A DNA stretch of 58,953 bases. Origin: Chloroflexota bacterium (GTDB taxonomy: Bacteria; Chloroflexota; Anaerolineae; Anaerolineales; UBA4823). The DNA is taken from assembly GCA_020349245.1 (NCBI GenBank), contig CP070764.1:3574616-3633568 (forward strand). The letters run 5' to 3'. The first letter of the stretch is position 1. Every line of letters starts with the position of its first letter. Under the pieces are notes generated by a model, which saw only the letters and a list, made by a program, of their open reading frames with translations, made no database searches and was not told the DNA's origin. The position numbers were made by a program, and so were the translations under genes. This document shows positions 8,346 through 18,306 of this stretch, one piece after another.

Positions 8346-9574
8346 CAGGAATGCCGTGATGCATATTCGAGGTAGCGCTCATTGAGCTGCTTGGCAATCA
8401 ATTCCCAGGTGTATTGCTTAACTCTCTCTGAGCCAAGGTCAGCGAGCTGCTGGGCAAGATTTGGATTGGTCAATATACCATGAATCGCCATGGCTAATGC
8501 TCCAGAATCGCCAGCTTCGGTGAGTATCCCAGCCGGGGGTTCTCCAAGCAATTGTTCTCGATCACCAACAGCAGCACTTACCAAGGGTACACCATAGTAC
8601 CAGCTCTCGAAAATCTTGAGTGGTTGTCTGCCTCGTGCGGCATCATTATCATAAACTGGATCTACAGTCACATCCGCCAGGGAATAAAAAAGGGAGATTT
8701 TCTCGCGTGGCACCTTCCCGGAGAAAATGACCTCTTTCGCGATACCCATTTCCTGGGAAAGATCCTTCAAACTCTCGATGTCTTCACCCCCACCAACTAT
8801 CAACAAGCGTGTATCGGGTTCAAGGTTATGAACCTGCTTGAAAGCTTCAACTAGAAGATTAATCGGATGGCTGGGAAGACTGATACTGCCGATGAAAGCG
8901 ATGACTAAACGATTTTTCAAATCGTATTCATCTTTCAATAATCTGACTGCTTCTGGATCTGGTTTCGTAGTGCGATCAATATCCACACCATTGGGAAGAT
9001 ACGAAATCCGATCATTTTCCACGCCCCAGGTGACCAATTTTTTACGCATGAAGTCGGTGTTGGTGGTTACTGCATCAGCAATCTTCGGTATTTTCCGCTC
9101 AAAGAATGAAACAACCGACCTCTGCCAACCAGACTGGAATCTTCCAGAGGCGGCCTCAAAGTCATCACAGTCAATAAACAAGAGATTTTTGTCGAGAGAC
9201 CTTGCATACAAGCCTGCAAGGCTGTTCATCGGGTGAGGTTTCCCTATATGGAGGATATCCGCATCTGTAGAATGTGCTGCTCTGCTCATCTCCCAGGCAG
9301 CTTTAATGGCGATGTTGATCAGCTGCGAACTTGAATAGTAACCTTTCTTGTCCCCGCTCTTTATCACGTGCATCGGGGCGACATATTGCACATGTACCCC
9401 ATCTTCAACAAAATTTGATGTTTTCAGATCCTTGAAATTTGGGTGCAGACCGATGATTTTAGCGCTGTGCCCAAGTTTTACGAGTTCCCGCGCAAGAGGA
9501 CCATAGCGGCCAAGACCAGAAGGGCTCTCTAAATCTTGAGAAATCAGAAAAACGATATTCAAACTTGAAGCCAT
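8345..9574 (-). CDS. GT4 family glycosyltransferase
   Basis: 409 aa, GT-B fold. The N-terminal domain has the glycine-rich start SPSGLGRYGPLARELVKLGH. The linker strand YLPNGVD is typical of GT4, and the C-terminal donor-binding domain has LVIAFIGS and the E-x7-E region FESWYYGVPLVSAAVGDRE. These are retaining enzymes that build polysaccharide chains in the cytoplasm. The gene sits between a GT2 gene (1-nt overlap downstream) and a second GT4 gene (21 nt upstream). Confidence 0.9.
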   Translation of the reverse strand: MASSLNIVFLISQDLESPSGLGRYGPLARELVKLGHSAKIIGLHPNFKDLKTSNFVEDGVHVQYVAPMHVIKSGDKKGYYSSSQLINIAIKAAWEMSRAAHSTDADILHIGKPHPMNSLAGLYARSLDKNLLFIDCDDFEAASGRFQSGWQRSVVSFFERKIPKIADAVTTNTDFMRKKLVTWGVENDRISYLPNGVDIDRTTKPDPEAVRLLKDEYDLKNRLVIAFIGSISLPSHPINLLVEAFKQVHNLEPDTRLLIVGGGEDIESLKDLSQEMGIAKEVIFSGKVPREKISLFYSLADVTVDPVYDNDAARGRQPLKIFESWYYGVPLVSAAVGDREQLLGEPPAGILTEAGDSGALAMAIHGILTNPNLAQQLADLGSERVKQYTWELIAKQLNERYLEYASRHS

Positions 9575-9595
9575 AATTATGGTTATTTTCTGGAG

Positions 9596-10723
9596 TTATC
9601 TATTGTTCGCGTAGGTTGCTTCTTCGATATATCCAATCAGTTTATTCCAGGATACATCCTCAGATTTTACGATTTCTTTTGCCACCTGGTCGCTGGCAAG
9701 CGATCGCTCTATCGCGGATGCCAGTGCGTGACTATCTTTGCTGGGAATAACCTGGACATTCATTGCTTCTTTTAGAATCTGGTCTGATATTTTATCTGTA
9801 ATCACGATGGGAAGATTGAAACTTAACGCAATTTTTACCGATCCTGACTGGGTTCCGTCGATATAGGGGGCGATAAAAATATCTGCTGCAGAATAGAAAA
9901 GACCCACTTCTTCGTTGGGGATATAGCGGTCATATAAGAATACCTGCTCGCATAAATCCAGATTAATGAGCATTTTCTCATATTCAATAATGTCTTCCCA
10001 GAATTCCCCGGCGACAACCAATTGGACACGTGTTCCTTTCGATTCGAGGATAGAGATAGCTTCGATCGCGTATTTCAAACCTTTGTAAGGGCGTACAATA
10101 CCAAAAAAAAGGAGAGTGGGTCTATCCGGATTAACTTTGATCTGCTTCCTGGCTTCAGATTTCGAGAGCATCCGTTCATAATTAAATTGGTTGTATATTG
10201 GATGGGGACTCAAAATCGAATTCGCCTTGGGGACAAGCTTATGCAATCGCTCTTGTTCATTCTGGGTTTGGACAATCTGGACGTTCCCTAGCTTCAATAC
10301 ATTCCGGGCAAGCAGATTATCCCAAGGTAAAGGTTCATGCGGGGTGACATTGTGAATTAAGAAGATTATTTTAACCCCATTTCTTCGAATCAATTTTGCG
10401 AATACCCAATACGCAGGTGCCCAGAAAGTGGTCCACCAGTGGATGAGAACCGCATCGGGATTTTTTTTATTGACCACACTGGCGGTACGAAACCAAGTCC
10501 AGGGATATACCGGATCAAGGGAGTATTCAACATCAAGTTTGGACTGCGGTTGTGTAGGTTCCTTATCAGATTTACCTGGATAGAGCCAACTTGGATACTG
10601 CCTTTGGAAAGAGAATATATCGATAATGTGGTTGTCCTTAATGAGCTCCCTACACAGCTGGGCGTTGTAGTGAGCGATGCCGCCTCGATATGGATAGATG
10701 GGGCCAACAACAACCAGTTTCAT
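9596..10723 (-). CDS. GT4 family glycosyltransferase
   Basis: 375 aa, GT-B fold. YRGGIAHYNAQLCRELIKDN near the N-terminus is the acceptor-side glycine-rich loop. LLFFGIVRPYKGLKYAIEA near residue 205 is the canonical GT4 linker and donor-domain start. AADIFIAPYIDGTQSGSV replaces the usual ESFG-type region, so the E-x7-E motif is weaker than in its neighbour. It starts 9 nt after the 834-residue membrane gene ends. Part of the same glycan cluster; sugar specificity unknown. Confidence 0.88.
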   Translation of the reverse strand: MKLVVVGPIYPYRGGIAHYNAQLCRELIKDNHIIDIFSFQRQYPSWLYPGKSDKEPTQPQSKLDVEYSLDPVYPWTWFRTASVVNKKNPDAVLIHWWTTFWAPAYWVFAKLIRRNGVKIIFLIHNVTPHEPLPWDNLLARNVLKLGNVQIVQTQNEQERLHKLVPKANSILSPHPIYNQFNYERMLSKSEARKQIKVNPDRPTLLFFGIVRPYKGLKYAIEAISILESKGTRVQLVVAGEFWEDIIEYEKMLINLDLCEQVFLYDRYIPNEEVGLFYSAADIFIAPYIDGTQSGSVKIALSFNLPIVITDKISDQILKEAMNVQVIPSKDSHALASAIERSLASDQVAKEIVKSEDVSWNKLIGYIEEATYANNR

Positions 10724-10732
10724 GTTTTCTCT

Positions 10733-13237
10733 CTATTCGAGAATTTCAAATATCCAGACCCTATCTTCATGATAGATAGGGTCATATGCAGGGGAATTGA
10801 GCAGCTTATCTAGATTAAGGATTGGCGGACCGGATGCATTTACCTGTCCCTGCTGCTGGCCAATGTAAACATGTGAAAATTCTCTTTTCTTCAACTCTGA
10901 TATGACTATTTTGCTGTCTATCCCATTTTCTTCGATCAATGCGACCAGACTGTTGGTTGCGGCAACAAAATCTGGATGAATGCTGTGCTCTGAACCATAA
11001 GTCAATGGGGGTTGTGATGTCAGGCGAACTGTGGTCAATGGGAGCCACCACCCTCCATCTGAACCGACAACCAGGGTTCCACCATAAGCGAAGAAAGAAT
11101 TAACCAAAAATTTGCCATCAGCAGGTAAATTTTCATTGATCCAGCTGCTTGCTCTCATATCAGGTCTGGTCAAAAGTGCGTGCTGAGCTGGTTGAATGGA
11201 CCGGATCCTTGGGAGGATAAACCAAACACTGATAAGAATCACCCCTAATGATAACACTCCAGACGTTAGAAGGTATTTAAGCTTCTTTCTTTCCGCGGGA
11301 TATTCCCCGGTGAATTTATCTCCACCTGGTATACGGTCAACTTGAAAAAGTACCGCAACAATCCCTGCAGAAATGATGAGGCTGGCAGGGATATAGGCTG
11401 CAATGAATACTGCAATATTTGTCAATATCCCGCTTCCAGGCAGCCTCAACCAATTTGGATTGGCAGCCAAAAGTATGAATATCCACCATAAACTGAAAAT
11501 GTTGTTTTTCCTGTTGTGCTGCCAAATTCCAATCAAGATGCAAGCTGCCGCTAAAATCCAGAGGTATATGGGTAGATATCCTGTAATATCACCGATCGTA
11601 TTGAAGACTTCGTTGGTTTGTGTAGTTTCCACGGGTGATGCAGTAATTTGCGTCCCGAAGATATTTGGGAGCGTACCTTGAAAAACACGCACCCCCCAGG
11701 GGATAACAAGAATGACAACACCAACCACATGGAGTGCAGTTTTCTTGATAGTTTCCAAAGGACTGACGGCACGGAAATTCAGCAAGAAATAAGCGACATA
11801 AAATAAGGGGATAAACAAGGTTACCCTGTAGTGTGTGAGAACAAGGCCAGCCAAGCCCAACCAAATGAGGCTATACCATTTTGCTTTCCCCTCCCTTGAG
11901 TCGAGGTTTGACCATATGATTACGGTTACCACCGGCAGGATTACCTGTCCTGCCAACTGAGTATATCTGCCCCAATTTAGATAATACATCGGCATCGGGG
12001 AGATGAATGCTGCAATCACAACAGTAAGAATTCCCGCCCATTTGCTCTTGCCGATCACCATTGCTAAAGGATACAAGGCGAATATCGCCATGATGTTGAG
12101 GATCTGTCCTGTCCAAAGTGTGGACTGAATTACAGATATTTTTGTTAACCATTGGACGACAGCAGCCAGGGAGTGGAAACCGAAATGATAGGTAAAAGAA
12201 TCCAGCTCTGCATAGGGCAGCCAGGAAGAGAATAATCCACCGTTATCAACGAGTAATTGGGTGATCATCGTATGCTGATACGAATCTCCCCACATCGGGG
12301 CATCTAGAACCCGGATCGGCCAGAAGCGGGTGAAGATCACCAGGAGCATCAAAAGTGCGAAGATAATATCTGGAAAGCGCTCCTCCCAACCTCGTTTTTT
12401 TGTTTTCTGCGGTACTGTTTTATCTGCATAATGTTCTTCAGAATCAGCTTGGCGCTGCCTTTTTTGAAGAGAATGGAAGACAATGGATATGAGGGCGAGG
12501 ATAGGTGGTATCCAGGCATATAAGTAGCCTAAATTTATCCCTATGGTATTTGTCCATAAAAATAAAATGGGATAAAGTGCAATCCCGATACCGATGGACA
12601 ATGCCAGCTTTGAGAACCAATCTGTAGAGGACCATGGTGGGTAAAGCCACGTCAGCGCAGCCCAACCTGGGAGGGCAAACAGAACGAATGCCGCGCAAAG
12701 CAACCACAGCCATCGAAAAACTTCTTTTATTAATCCCCCAAAAGCTGCGAGGGGCCGATAGTCAAGGCGGAAAGCTGATTGGGAATTTTGGGCCGAATCG
12801 TTGTAGTATTGGGCTCCAGACAGATAAGTATTTCCTGGTGCAGAACCTACCTTAATTGATCCACCATCCGTGGAAGACAATTGAAAATAAAAAATCTTCC
12901 CAGTACTCGCCGGGATGGGTTGAAAAGTGAATTCGTAAAACCCTGGAGAAGAAAAACTATCTGAGGATAATGAAACCTCTCGCAGTGGAGCTGTTCTCTC
13001 GTTTTCTTCGAAGAGCTCTAACGATAAATTCCCGCTATTGATCTCGTTTGATTTCAGAAATAGCGAGATTCCCTGCAGTCCATCATAGCGAGCAACAAAG
13101 GTTTGTCCAATTTGGTCTCCTTGTTGGAGAGTGACGAAATCTGGATGACTTGATTGCTCTGCCTTGGTGAATGGGACACAGCTGCTGAAGAAGAAGGCAA
13201 ATATGAAGAATAAACCTACCTTCAAATTCCTAAGCAT
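10733..13237 (-). CDS. Large GT-C-like membrane protein with lipoprotein-type N-terminus
   Basis: 834 aa. The N-terminus has a signal and a lipobox-like FFSSC with Cys at residue 20, followed by about 150 residues of extracytoplasmic beta-rich sequence. From about residue 180 there are 10-13 membrane helices. The first long outer loop near residues 310-350 has DAPMWGDSYQHTMITQLL and SFTYHFGFHSLAA, acidic and His residues placed as in GT-C polyprenyl-sugar transferases. The last 170 residues are an outer soluble domain. It is followed by a GT4 gene 9 nt away. The enzyme class is inferred from topology only, and a polymerase or ligase role is equally possible. Confidence 0.7.
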   Translation of the reverse strand: MLRNLKVGLFFIFAFFFSSCVPFTKAEQSSHPDFVTLQQGDQIGQTFVARYDGLQGISLFLKSNEINSGNLSLELFEENERTAPLREVSLSSDSFSSPGFYEFTFQPIPASTGKIFYFQLSSTDGGSIKVGSAPGNTYLSGAQYYNDSAQNSQSAFRLDYRPLAAFGGLIKEVFRWLWLLCAAFVLFALPGWAALTWLYPPWSSTDWFSKLALSIGIGIALYPILFLWTNTIGINLGYLYAWIPPILALISIVFHSLQKRQRQADSEEHYADKTVPQKTKKRGWEERFPDIIFALLMLLVIFTRFWPIRVLDAPMWGDSYQHTMITQLLVDNGGLFSSWLPYAELDSFTYHFGFHSLAAVVQWLTKISVIQSTLWTGQILNIMAIFALYPLAMVIGKSKWAGILTVVIAAFISPMPMYYLNWGRYTQLAGQVILPVVTVIIWSNLDSREGKAKWYSLIWLGLAGLVLTHYRVTLFIPLFYVAYFLLNFRAVSPLETIKKTALHVVGVVILVIPWGVRVFQGTLPNIFGTQITASPVETTQTNEVFNTIGDITGYLPIYLWILAAACILIGIWQHNRKNNIFSLWWIFILLAANPNWLRLPGSGILTNIAVFIAAYIPASLIISAGIVAVLFQVDRIPGGDKFTGEYPAERKKLKYLLTSGVLSLGVILISVWFILPRIRSIQPAQHALLTRPDMRASSWINENLPADGKFLVNSFFAYGGTLVVGSDGGWWLPLTTVRLTSQPPLTYGSEHSIHPDFVAATNSLVALIEENGIDSKIVISELKKREFSHVYIGQQQGQVNASGPPILNLDKLLNSPAYDPIYHEDRVWIFEILE

Positions 13238-13328
13238 TGAATTTCTGGGAAGTTGGTCCTGGGGAATGAATTCGCAATTCGATTATCCGCTGCCGTGTCT
13301 GTTAATAATTTCAGGTCTCGACTGCTGA

Positions 13329-14273
13329 TCAATCCTTATCCAATTCTTGGCGGCGCGTGCGGTAAAGAATCTCCTCAAGAACCTGCCGATTAAATCCTAT
13401 TAAATCAGCTACCAAACCGATTAAGAAGATCTGGAATCCAACGATCAGCAGAACAGCAGAAAGGATAAGGGATTGAACATGACCTGCACCTTGGCCGATA
13501 ATGTAGAAGTATAAAAATCGCCCTGAGCCGATCAATCCGGCGATCAGGAATACCAAGCTGATCCCGATAAATACACGCAGTGGACGATACATGGTATACG
13601 CTCGGAGAATGATCGTACTGGAGTTTGCCAGGTAATCCGGGATGTTCCTCATTAAGCGGGAGGGGCGGACCTGTTCATTTGTTCTCACGGGAACGTATTT
13701 GACGACCATGCGCCTAGCACCGGCTTGGATCAATGTTTCCAGCGTGTAGGAGTATTCATTCATCACCAATGTCCGCAGGGCAGCAGTTCTGGTGAAGGCC
13801 CTGAATCCGCTGGTAGCATCCGGTGTATTTATTCCAGAAGCTCGACCAATAATCCAGCTTCCAAATCGCTGAAGAACACGTTTTGTAGGGGAGAAGGTTG
13901 ATAAACTTGCCACGCCGCGATCGCCGATAACGATATCTGCTGAGTGAGTGAGGATCGGGTCGATAAGAGCGGGGATATCCTCTGCATTGTACTGATTATC
14001 CGCATCGGTATTAACAATAATATCAGCCCCATGCTTCAAGCAGGACTCTAATCCAATCGTGAAGGCGCTTGCCAAGCCAACATGGTGCTGCAGTGTGATC
14101 ACATGGTGGACACCTGATTCCTGTGCTACCTGTGAGGTATTGTCAGTTGAACCATCATCTATCACCATGTATTCGATCACATCAATACCCGGGATTTCCC
14201 TGGGTAAGACCTGCACAGTTTGGGCGATATTCTGTGCCTCGTTCAGACAAGGAATTTGGATGATCAGTTTCAA
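13329..14273 (-). CDS. GT2 glycosyltransferase with C-terminal membrane hairpin (polyprenyl-phosphate sugar synthase type)
   Basis: 314 aa from a TTG start. The reading frame stays open upstream to 14501, but that part overlaps the M23 gene and reads as non-protein-like; family members begin exactly at [12 protein letters not shown]. Motifs: [19 protein letters not shown] (DxD), then a substrate loop with TSGFRAFTR. Two membrane helices lie near residues 235-290 and are followed by a basic tail. This architecture fits dolichol/undecaprenyl-phosphate mannose or glucose synthases (DPM1/GtrB-like), which would supply the lipid-linked sugar used by GT-C enzymes encoded downstream. Confidence 0.85.
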   Translation of the reverse strand: MKLIIQIPCLNEAQNIAQTVQVLPREIPGIDVIEYMVIDDGSTDNTSQVAQESGVHHVITLQHHVGLASAFTIGLESCLKHGADIIVNTDADNQYNAEDIPALIDPILTHSADIVIGDRGVASLSTFSPTKRVLQRFGSWIIGRASGINTPDATSGFRAFTRTAALRTLVMNEYSYTLETLIQAGARRMVVKYVPVRTNEQVRPSRLMRNIPDYLANSSTIILRAYTMYRPLRVFIGISLVFLIAGLIGSGRFLYFYIIGQGAGHVQSLILSAVLLIVGFQIFLIGLVADLIGFNRQVLEEILYRTRRQELDKD

Positions 14274-14385
14274 GGATAAACCAAAACCTGCATGAATATG
14301 TGTACTTAAATGCGAACAGGGAAAAGTATACCATTGAAGGAGGGGTATCCCCGCAGGAAGGTTGTGGAGCCAGAATATTCCCGGG

Positions 14386-17300
14386 TTATCGGATGAACGG
14401 CAGGAAGATAGGTACGAAATTATCGATCTTGAGCTGGTAGGAAATAATATTCCCGGCAACTCTCCCGTCCAGATGCCGGATGCGCAGGTAAACTTGATCA
14501 TCCCGGTCGGACGACCAGAGAATGCGACTCTTTTCCCCCATCGAGCTCGATTGTGCGCTGGTGATCAAAGATGTTCCATCCGCTGCAATCAGTTCAAGGA
14601 TAGTTCCAGTCGCCTCAGACAAGGGAATGCTTTCCAGCAAGTATTCACTCCCCTTCTCAACCGTAAACGAGACCCAGTCTTCATCCCCCAAGCGATCAGC
14701 TGTCAGTGGATTGCAGAAATTGTGCACCCGGTATGGTCCATTCATTGGGAAAATTGAAGCGTTACCGGGCGAGTTATCGTTACCGGAAATATCCCACGCA
14801 TCCGGTTGGGAGCATATCGTATTGGCGTTGGGGATAGTCGTAACAGTTTCCGCATCCACGGGGAATGGTTCCTGGTTGCCGGCACGATCCACTCCCCGCA
14901 AGCGGAAGCCGTACTGGTTCCCAGCCTGACCAATATACCAGACATGATCTTCATTTCCACCAGGATTAGGAACAATATTTGACCAATTCCCCGTACCGAG
15001 GCGCGATTGAAGTTCGAAATAATTCAAACCAGACAGGTTATCGCTGGCGTACCATTGTAGCTTTACGGCAGTCCCCTGTTGCGTGGATTCCAGGTTGGTG
15101 AGAACTGTGACCGGAGAGGTGCGATCCAAAGTTAAATCCCATGAGCCAGCACCGAACCAGTTTCCTGCCCAGTCATAAATATTGGCAAAAAAAGCAGCAT
15201 CTTTTTGTTCTGGAATGGTGGTGGAGTTGAACGTAATCCCCCAGCCGTCTGAACCATCCTGGTCGACGCCGATCACATCCCAGTTTGAGGTAACCCAATC
15301 TCCAGAATGATAGAGAAATTCGACGTGGCTGATTCCACTCCCAGTATCATTCACGTTTACAGCAAGGCTTAGATTTTGGGAATCCTGCAGATAAGTCCCT
15401 GAGAGTGGAGAGATAAATACTCCCTGCGGGGGTGAATTATCTTTAGTGAGGGTTAGATTGTATACGAACTGCTCTCCGCCATGAGTGGGATGAGACCAAA
15501 GACGGGCGCGCACATAGTATGTCCCTGTTCGGGTAACTTGGTATCCAAGGTGAGGATCAAGCTTGACTCCCAATATCTCATCATCATGACTGGCCAATGA
15601 GGATATTCCATCAGGATCTATTAGAAAGAGGTACAGGTCAAGATTATCGATGGGCGGACTGGTCGGAGTATCTATATCGAGGACGATATGATCACCCGCG
15701 GTTGCCTGGAACTGGAAGTAATCCACATCGCCTGGGGGACAAATTTGTTGACTGACACTTTGGCCATAGCTCAGGCTCATCGCTGATTGAGGAGAGTTAT
15801 TCGCATCGATACAGGTAGCTGGGTTGATTTCGGCGATCTCAATATCATCAATTATCCAGCCCTCATAACCGGAATTCTGCAGGTTATCAACCGTTGCGAA
15901 TAGGAAGCGGATTTGCACAGACTTTCCCGCATAGGCTGATAAGTCGATACTGGCTTGATGCCAAAAATCTGGTTCGTCATCGAATAACTGCAAAGCGTTC
16001 TGAAAAGGTCCACCATCTGCAGAAATCTGAATCCAGCGTTGATCCCAATGAATTCCTTTGCCTTCAGAAATATAGCGATACCAAAACCGCAGCTGGAAAT
16101 TGTTGCCCGGGATTGCGATAGGGATCGTTGTAAGATCCCCGCTATTGGCGATACCATTCTCATAATCTCGATCTGGCAGCGATCCGTAGTACCAGCTATG
16201 TGTCTGGCTGTATGAGCGTTCGAGATCATTGAGGTACTTCCAAAGACCGGATACCTGCCAATTATTGACCCCATTTTCAAGGTTGTCGTTGAAAGGTGCA
16301 GAGGTGGAGAGCAGTGTTGTTGATGGTACCATGCTGAAAGTGGATGATTGACTCCACGGGCTGTTGCAGCCATCAGGACAGTTGCGGGCTTGAACTTTCC
16401 AGGTATAGGTTCCTTCAGGCAGTTGTTTTCCTGGGAAATTCCAATAAGGCATAGATAACCAAGCGGAGGTTGTGGTACCGTTTGGCCCATTGATCTCAAC
16501 TTGATATTGGGTTCCACCGCCAGCATCGCGCCAGGAAAAGATTAATGAGGTATCTGTTCGAAACTGGTCTCCAGAATTTGGGTAGATCAATGTGGTGGGT
16601 GCTGATGGTTTGGCTGCTCTTGGAGAAACGCGGATTGAAGAAATTTGGTTGCCACCGACAAGGTTGTCGTCCAGATTACTATCATTTCTTCCCAGCGTCT
16701 CAATCCTTCCACCGAAATTCGATTCACTGAAAACTTGGGCAAATACGTTTGAGCCTACTTTTACCGATTCTATATTGTCGACGTGCAAGCTTGATAATTG
16801 ATCGTATTCTCCTTGGTTGAGAACCAGGCAGTCCCCTTGGTAATCCGTATCTACATGGATACTTACCTGATTGACCCCAGGGTTGCAGATTGGTACAGCT
16901 GGGGCACAGGAATAATTCTTTACAAGGTGAGTAAGACCTGGTAATCCAAGGGACATATTTCCCGCGTTATCCCAAATCTTCAACGCCAGGCTAAGCGGTC
17001 CATCAGGGATGTTGCTGGCACATAAATCCAGATCCATGGAGAAAGCAAAATCGGTAATATCATTGCCCACTTCATGCCAGTCATTGTTATAGTAGGCGAT
17101 CAATTTTGCATGATTAAATCCACTTTCATCATCGAAGGACCAGCCCTCCACATGGAGCTTGGGTGAATTTGCCAGAAAACCGGTTGCCGGCTCGAACAGG
17201 TCACCAGAAGGCGGGGTGTTATCACCGGGTGCCACATTTTGAGAGATATAGGAATTCCTGAATTGGTTGCATACATCTCCAACCCTTGTGCAGTACTTCA

Positions 17301-18255
17301 GATCGCTTTCCCTTCTCGGGCGACCACCGTTAATATCAACATCAGCGAAAGTGATATCGACAGATGTCCCCCAATAGGAATTGGGATTAGTATGCACGTG
17401 AAAGTGCAAATGGTGACCAGTGCTTTTTCCTGTGTCATCTGCTACTCCGATAAATTGACCCTGGGCAACATATGCTCCCTGTGTTCGCAGCTCGACCGGG
17501 ATACTATCTTTAGCTAGATGCAGGTATAGCTGGTAGGTTACGGGGGATGTGGAGGTATCCTTCAGTACCAGGTAATTTCCCATATCGCTGTCATTGCCAT
17601 TTGGCACATCCCACCTTGCACGCCAAACGGTTCCCTGCTTGGCAGCGCGCAGTGAGTACATTGTTTGGGGAATATAGAAATCATAGGAATAATGAGCACT
17701 TCCGGAAGGAATGTACTGATCATGCCCTGTACTCTGCGAAAGATATACGACTTTCCCTGCTTCCCAAGGTAGCAGGTATCCGGAATAGGTAACTTGAGCG
17801 GCAAGGATTTCTGTCTGATGCATCTCGAAATAAGAGGCTTTAGACTCATCACTCAACAGGTTTTCAGGCGCAGATTCAACCAGATCTATCCAATCTGAGT
17901 CGGCTGGCAAGGTGATTTTCCATTCCGACCCATCCCATTTTGCGAAGGCAAGACCTGGTTCCGAAGGCAACAGTTCACCTGAAACTGAGTCGACCATCTC
18001 GAGCTGGACGATCCCAACGGAACCATCTTGCGATAATTCAATTTCCGCAACCTGAATATCGTTTACCAGATACCCCATGACGTATTCCCGCTGGTCATCA
18101 ACCGCAGCGAGAACTGCCTGTTCGATTATCTCCTTGTCCATCTCCTCTGGTGGTGGTGTCGGTCCAGGTGGAGCAGCGTTTGTAGAAATTGAATAGACGA
18201 TAAAAAATATTGATGAAAAGATAATAAAGAGTGTGAATACAATCTTCCGGTTCAT
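14386..18255 (-). CDS. Secreted multidomain M23 peptidase
   Basis: 1289 aa. Signal peptide 1-28. M23/LytM-type domain about 175-300: H188-x3-D192 and HLHFH at 282-286 supply zinc ligands. A beta/gamma-crystallin-like pair lies at about 463-543, with DNIESV and NQISSI as calcium-site-like endings. An FN3-like module covers 552-645. A MAM or immune-inhibitor-like jelly roll follows at 655-810. A pre-peptidase C-terminal domain is at 820-940, then Ig/FN3-like modules at 945-1140 and a second PPC-like domain at 1165-1280. The chain ends in [10 protein letters not shown]. Role: extracellular cell-wall or protein-degrading peptidase, probably surface-bound by its accessory modules. It lies upstream of the glycan cluster on the same strand, and its length greatly exceeds usual M23 enzymes. 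Confidence 0.88.
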   Translation of the reverse strand: MNRKIVFTLFIIFSSIFFIVYSISTNAAPPGPTPPPEEMDKEIIEQAVLAAVDDQREYVMGYLVNDIQVAEIELSQDGSVGIVQLEMVDSVSGELLPSEPGLAFAKWDGSEWKITLPADSDWIDLVESAPENLLSDESKASYFEMHQTEILAAQVTYSGYLLPWEAGKVVYLSQSTGHDQYIPSGSAHYSYDFYIPQTMYSLRAAKQGTVWRARWDVPNGNDSDMGNYLVLKDTSTSPVTYQLYLHLAKDSIPVELRTQGAYVAQGQFIGVADDTGKSTGHHLHFHVHTNPNSYWGTSVDITFADVDINGGRPRRESDLKYCTRVGDVCNQFRNSYISQNVAPGDNTPPSGDLFEPATGFLANSPKLHVEGWSFDDESGFNHAKLIAYYNNDWHEVGNDITDFAFSMDLDLCASNIPDGPLSLALKIWDNAGNMSLGLPGLTHLVKNYSCAPAVPICNPGVNQVSIHVDTDYQGDCLVLNQGEYDQLSSLHVDNIESVKVGSNVFAQVFSESNFGGRIETLGRNDSNLDDNLVGGNQISSIRVSPRAAKPSAPTTLIYPNSGDQFRTDTSLIFSWRDAGGGTQYQVEINGPNGTTTSAWLSMPYWNFPGKQLPEGTYTWKVQARNCPDGCNSPWSQSSTFSMVPSTTLLSTSAPFNDNLENGVNNWQVSGLWKYLNDLERSYSQTHSWYYGSLPDRDYENGIANSGDLTTIPIAIPGNNFQLRFWYRYISEGKGIHWDQRWIQISADGGPFQNALQLFDDEPDFWHQASIDLSAYAGKSVQIRFLFATVDNLQNSGYEGWIIDDIEIAEINPATCIDANNSPQSAMSLSYGQSVSQQICPPGDVDYFQFQATAGDHIVLDIDTPTSPPIDNLDLYLFLIDPDGISSLASHDDEILGVKLDPHLGYQVTRTGTYYVRARLWSHPTHGGEQFVYNLTLTKDNSPPQGVFISPLSGTYLQDSQNLSLAVNVNDTGSGISHVEFLYHSGDWVTSNWDVIGVDQDGSDGWGITFNSTTIPEQKDAAFFANIYDWAGNWFGAGSWDLTLDRTSPVTVLTNLESTQQGTAVKLQWYASDNLSGLNYFELQSRLGTGNWSNIVPNPGGNEDHVWYIGQAGNQYGFRLRGVDRAGNQEPFPVDAETVTTIPNANTICSQPDAWDISGNDNSPGNASIFPMNGPYRVHNFCNPLTADRLGDEDWVSFTVEKGSEYLLESIPLSEATGTILELIAADGTSLITSAQSSSMGEKSRILWSSDRDDQVYLRIRHLDGRVAGNIISYQLKIDNFVPIFLPFIR

Positions 18256-18306
18256 GGGTGATTTTAAAGCGATAATTAAGGTAGCCCTTGACTGGTTTTG
18301 ATTTCC

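Noticed and set aside
14274..14501. N-terminal extension of the GT2 gene to position 14501
   Set aside because: It overlaps the M23 gene by 116 nt and reads as non-conserved sequence; GT2 homologues begin at [12 protein letters not shown], so the TTG at 14273 is preferred.
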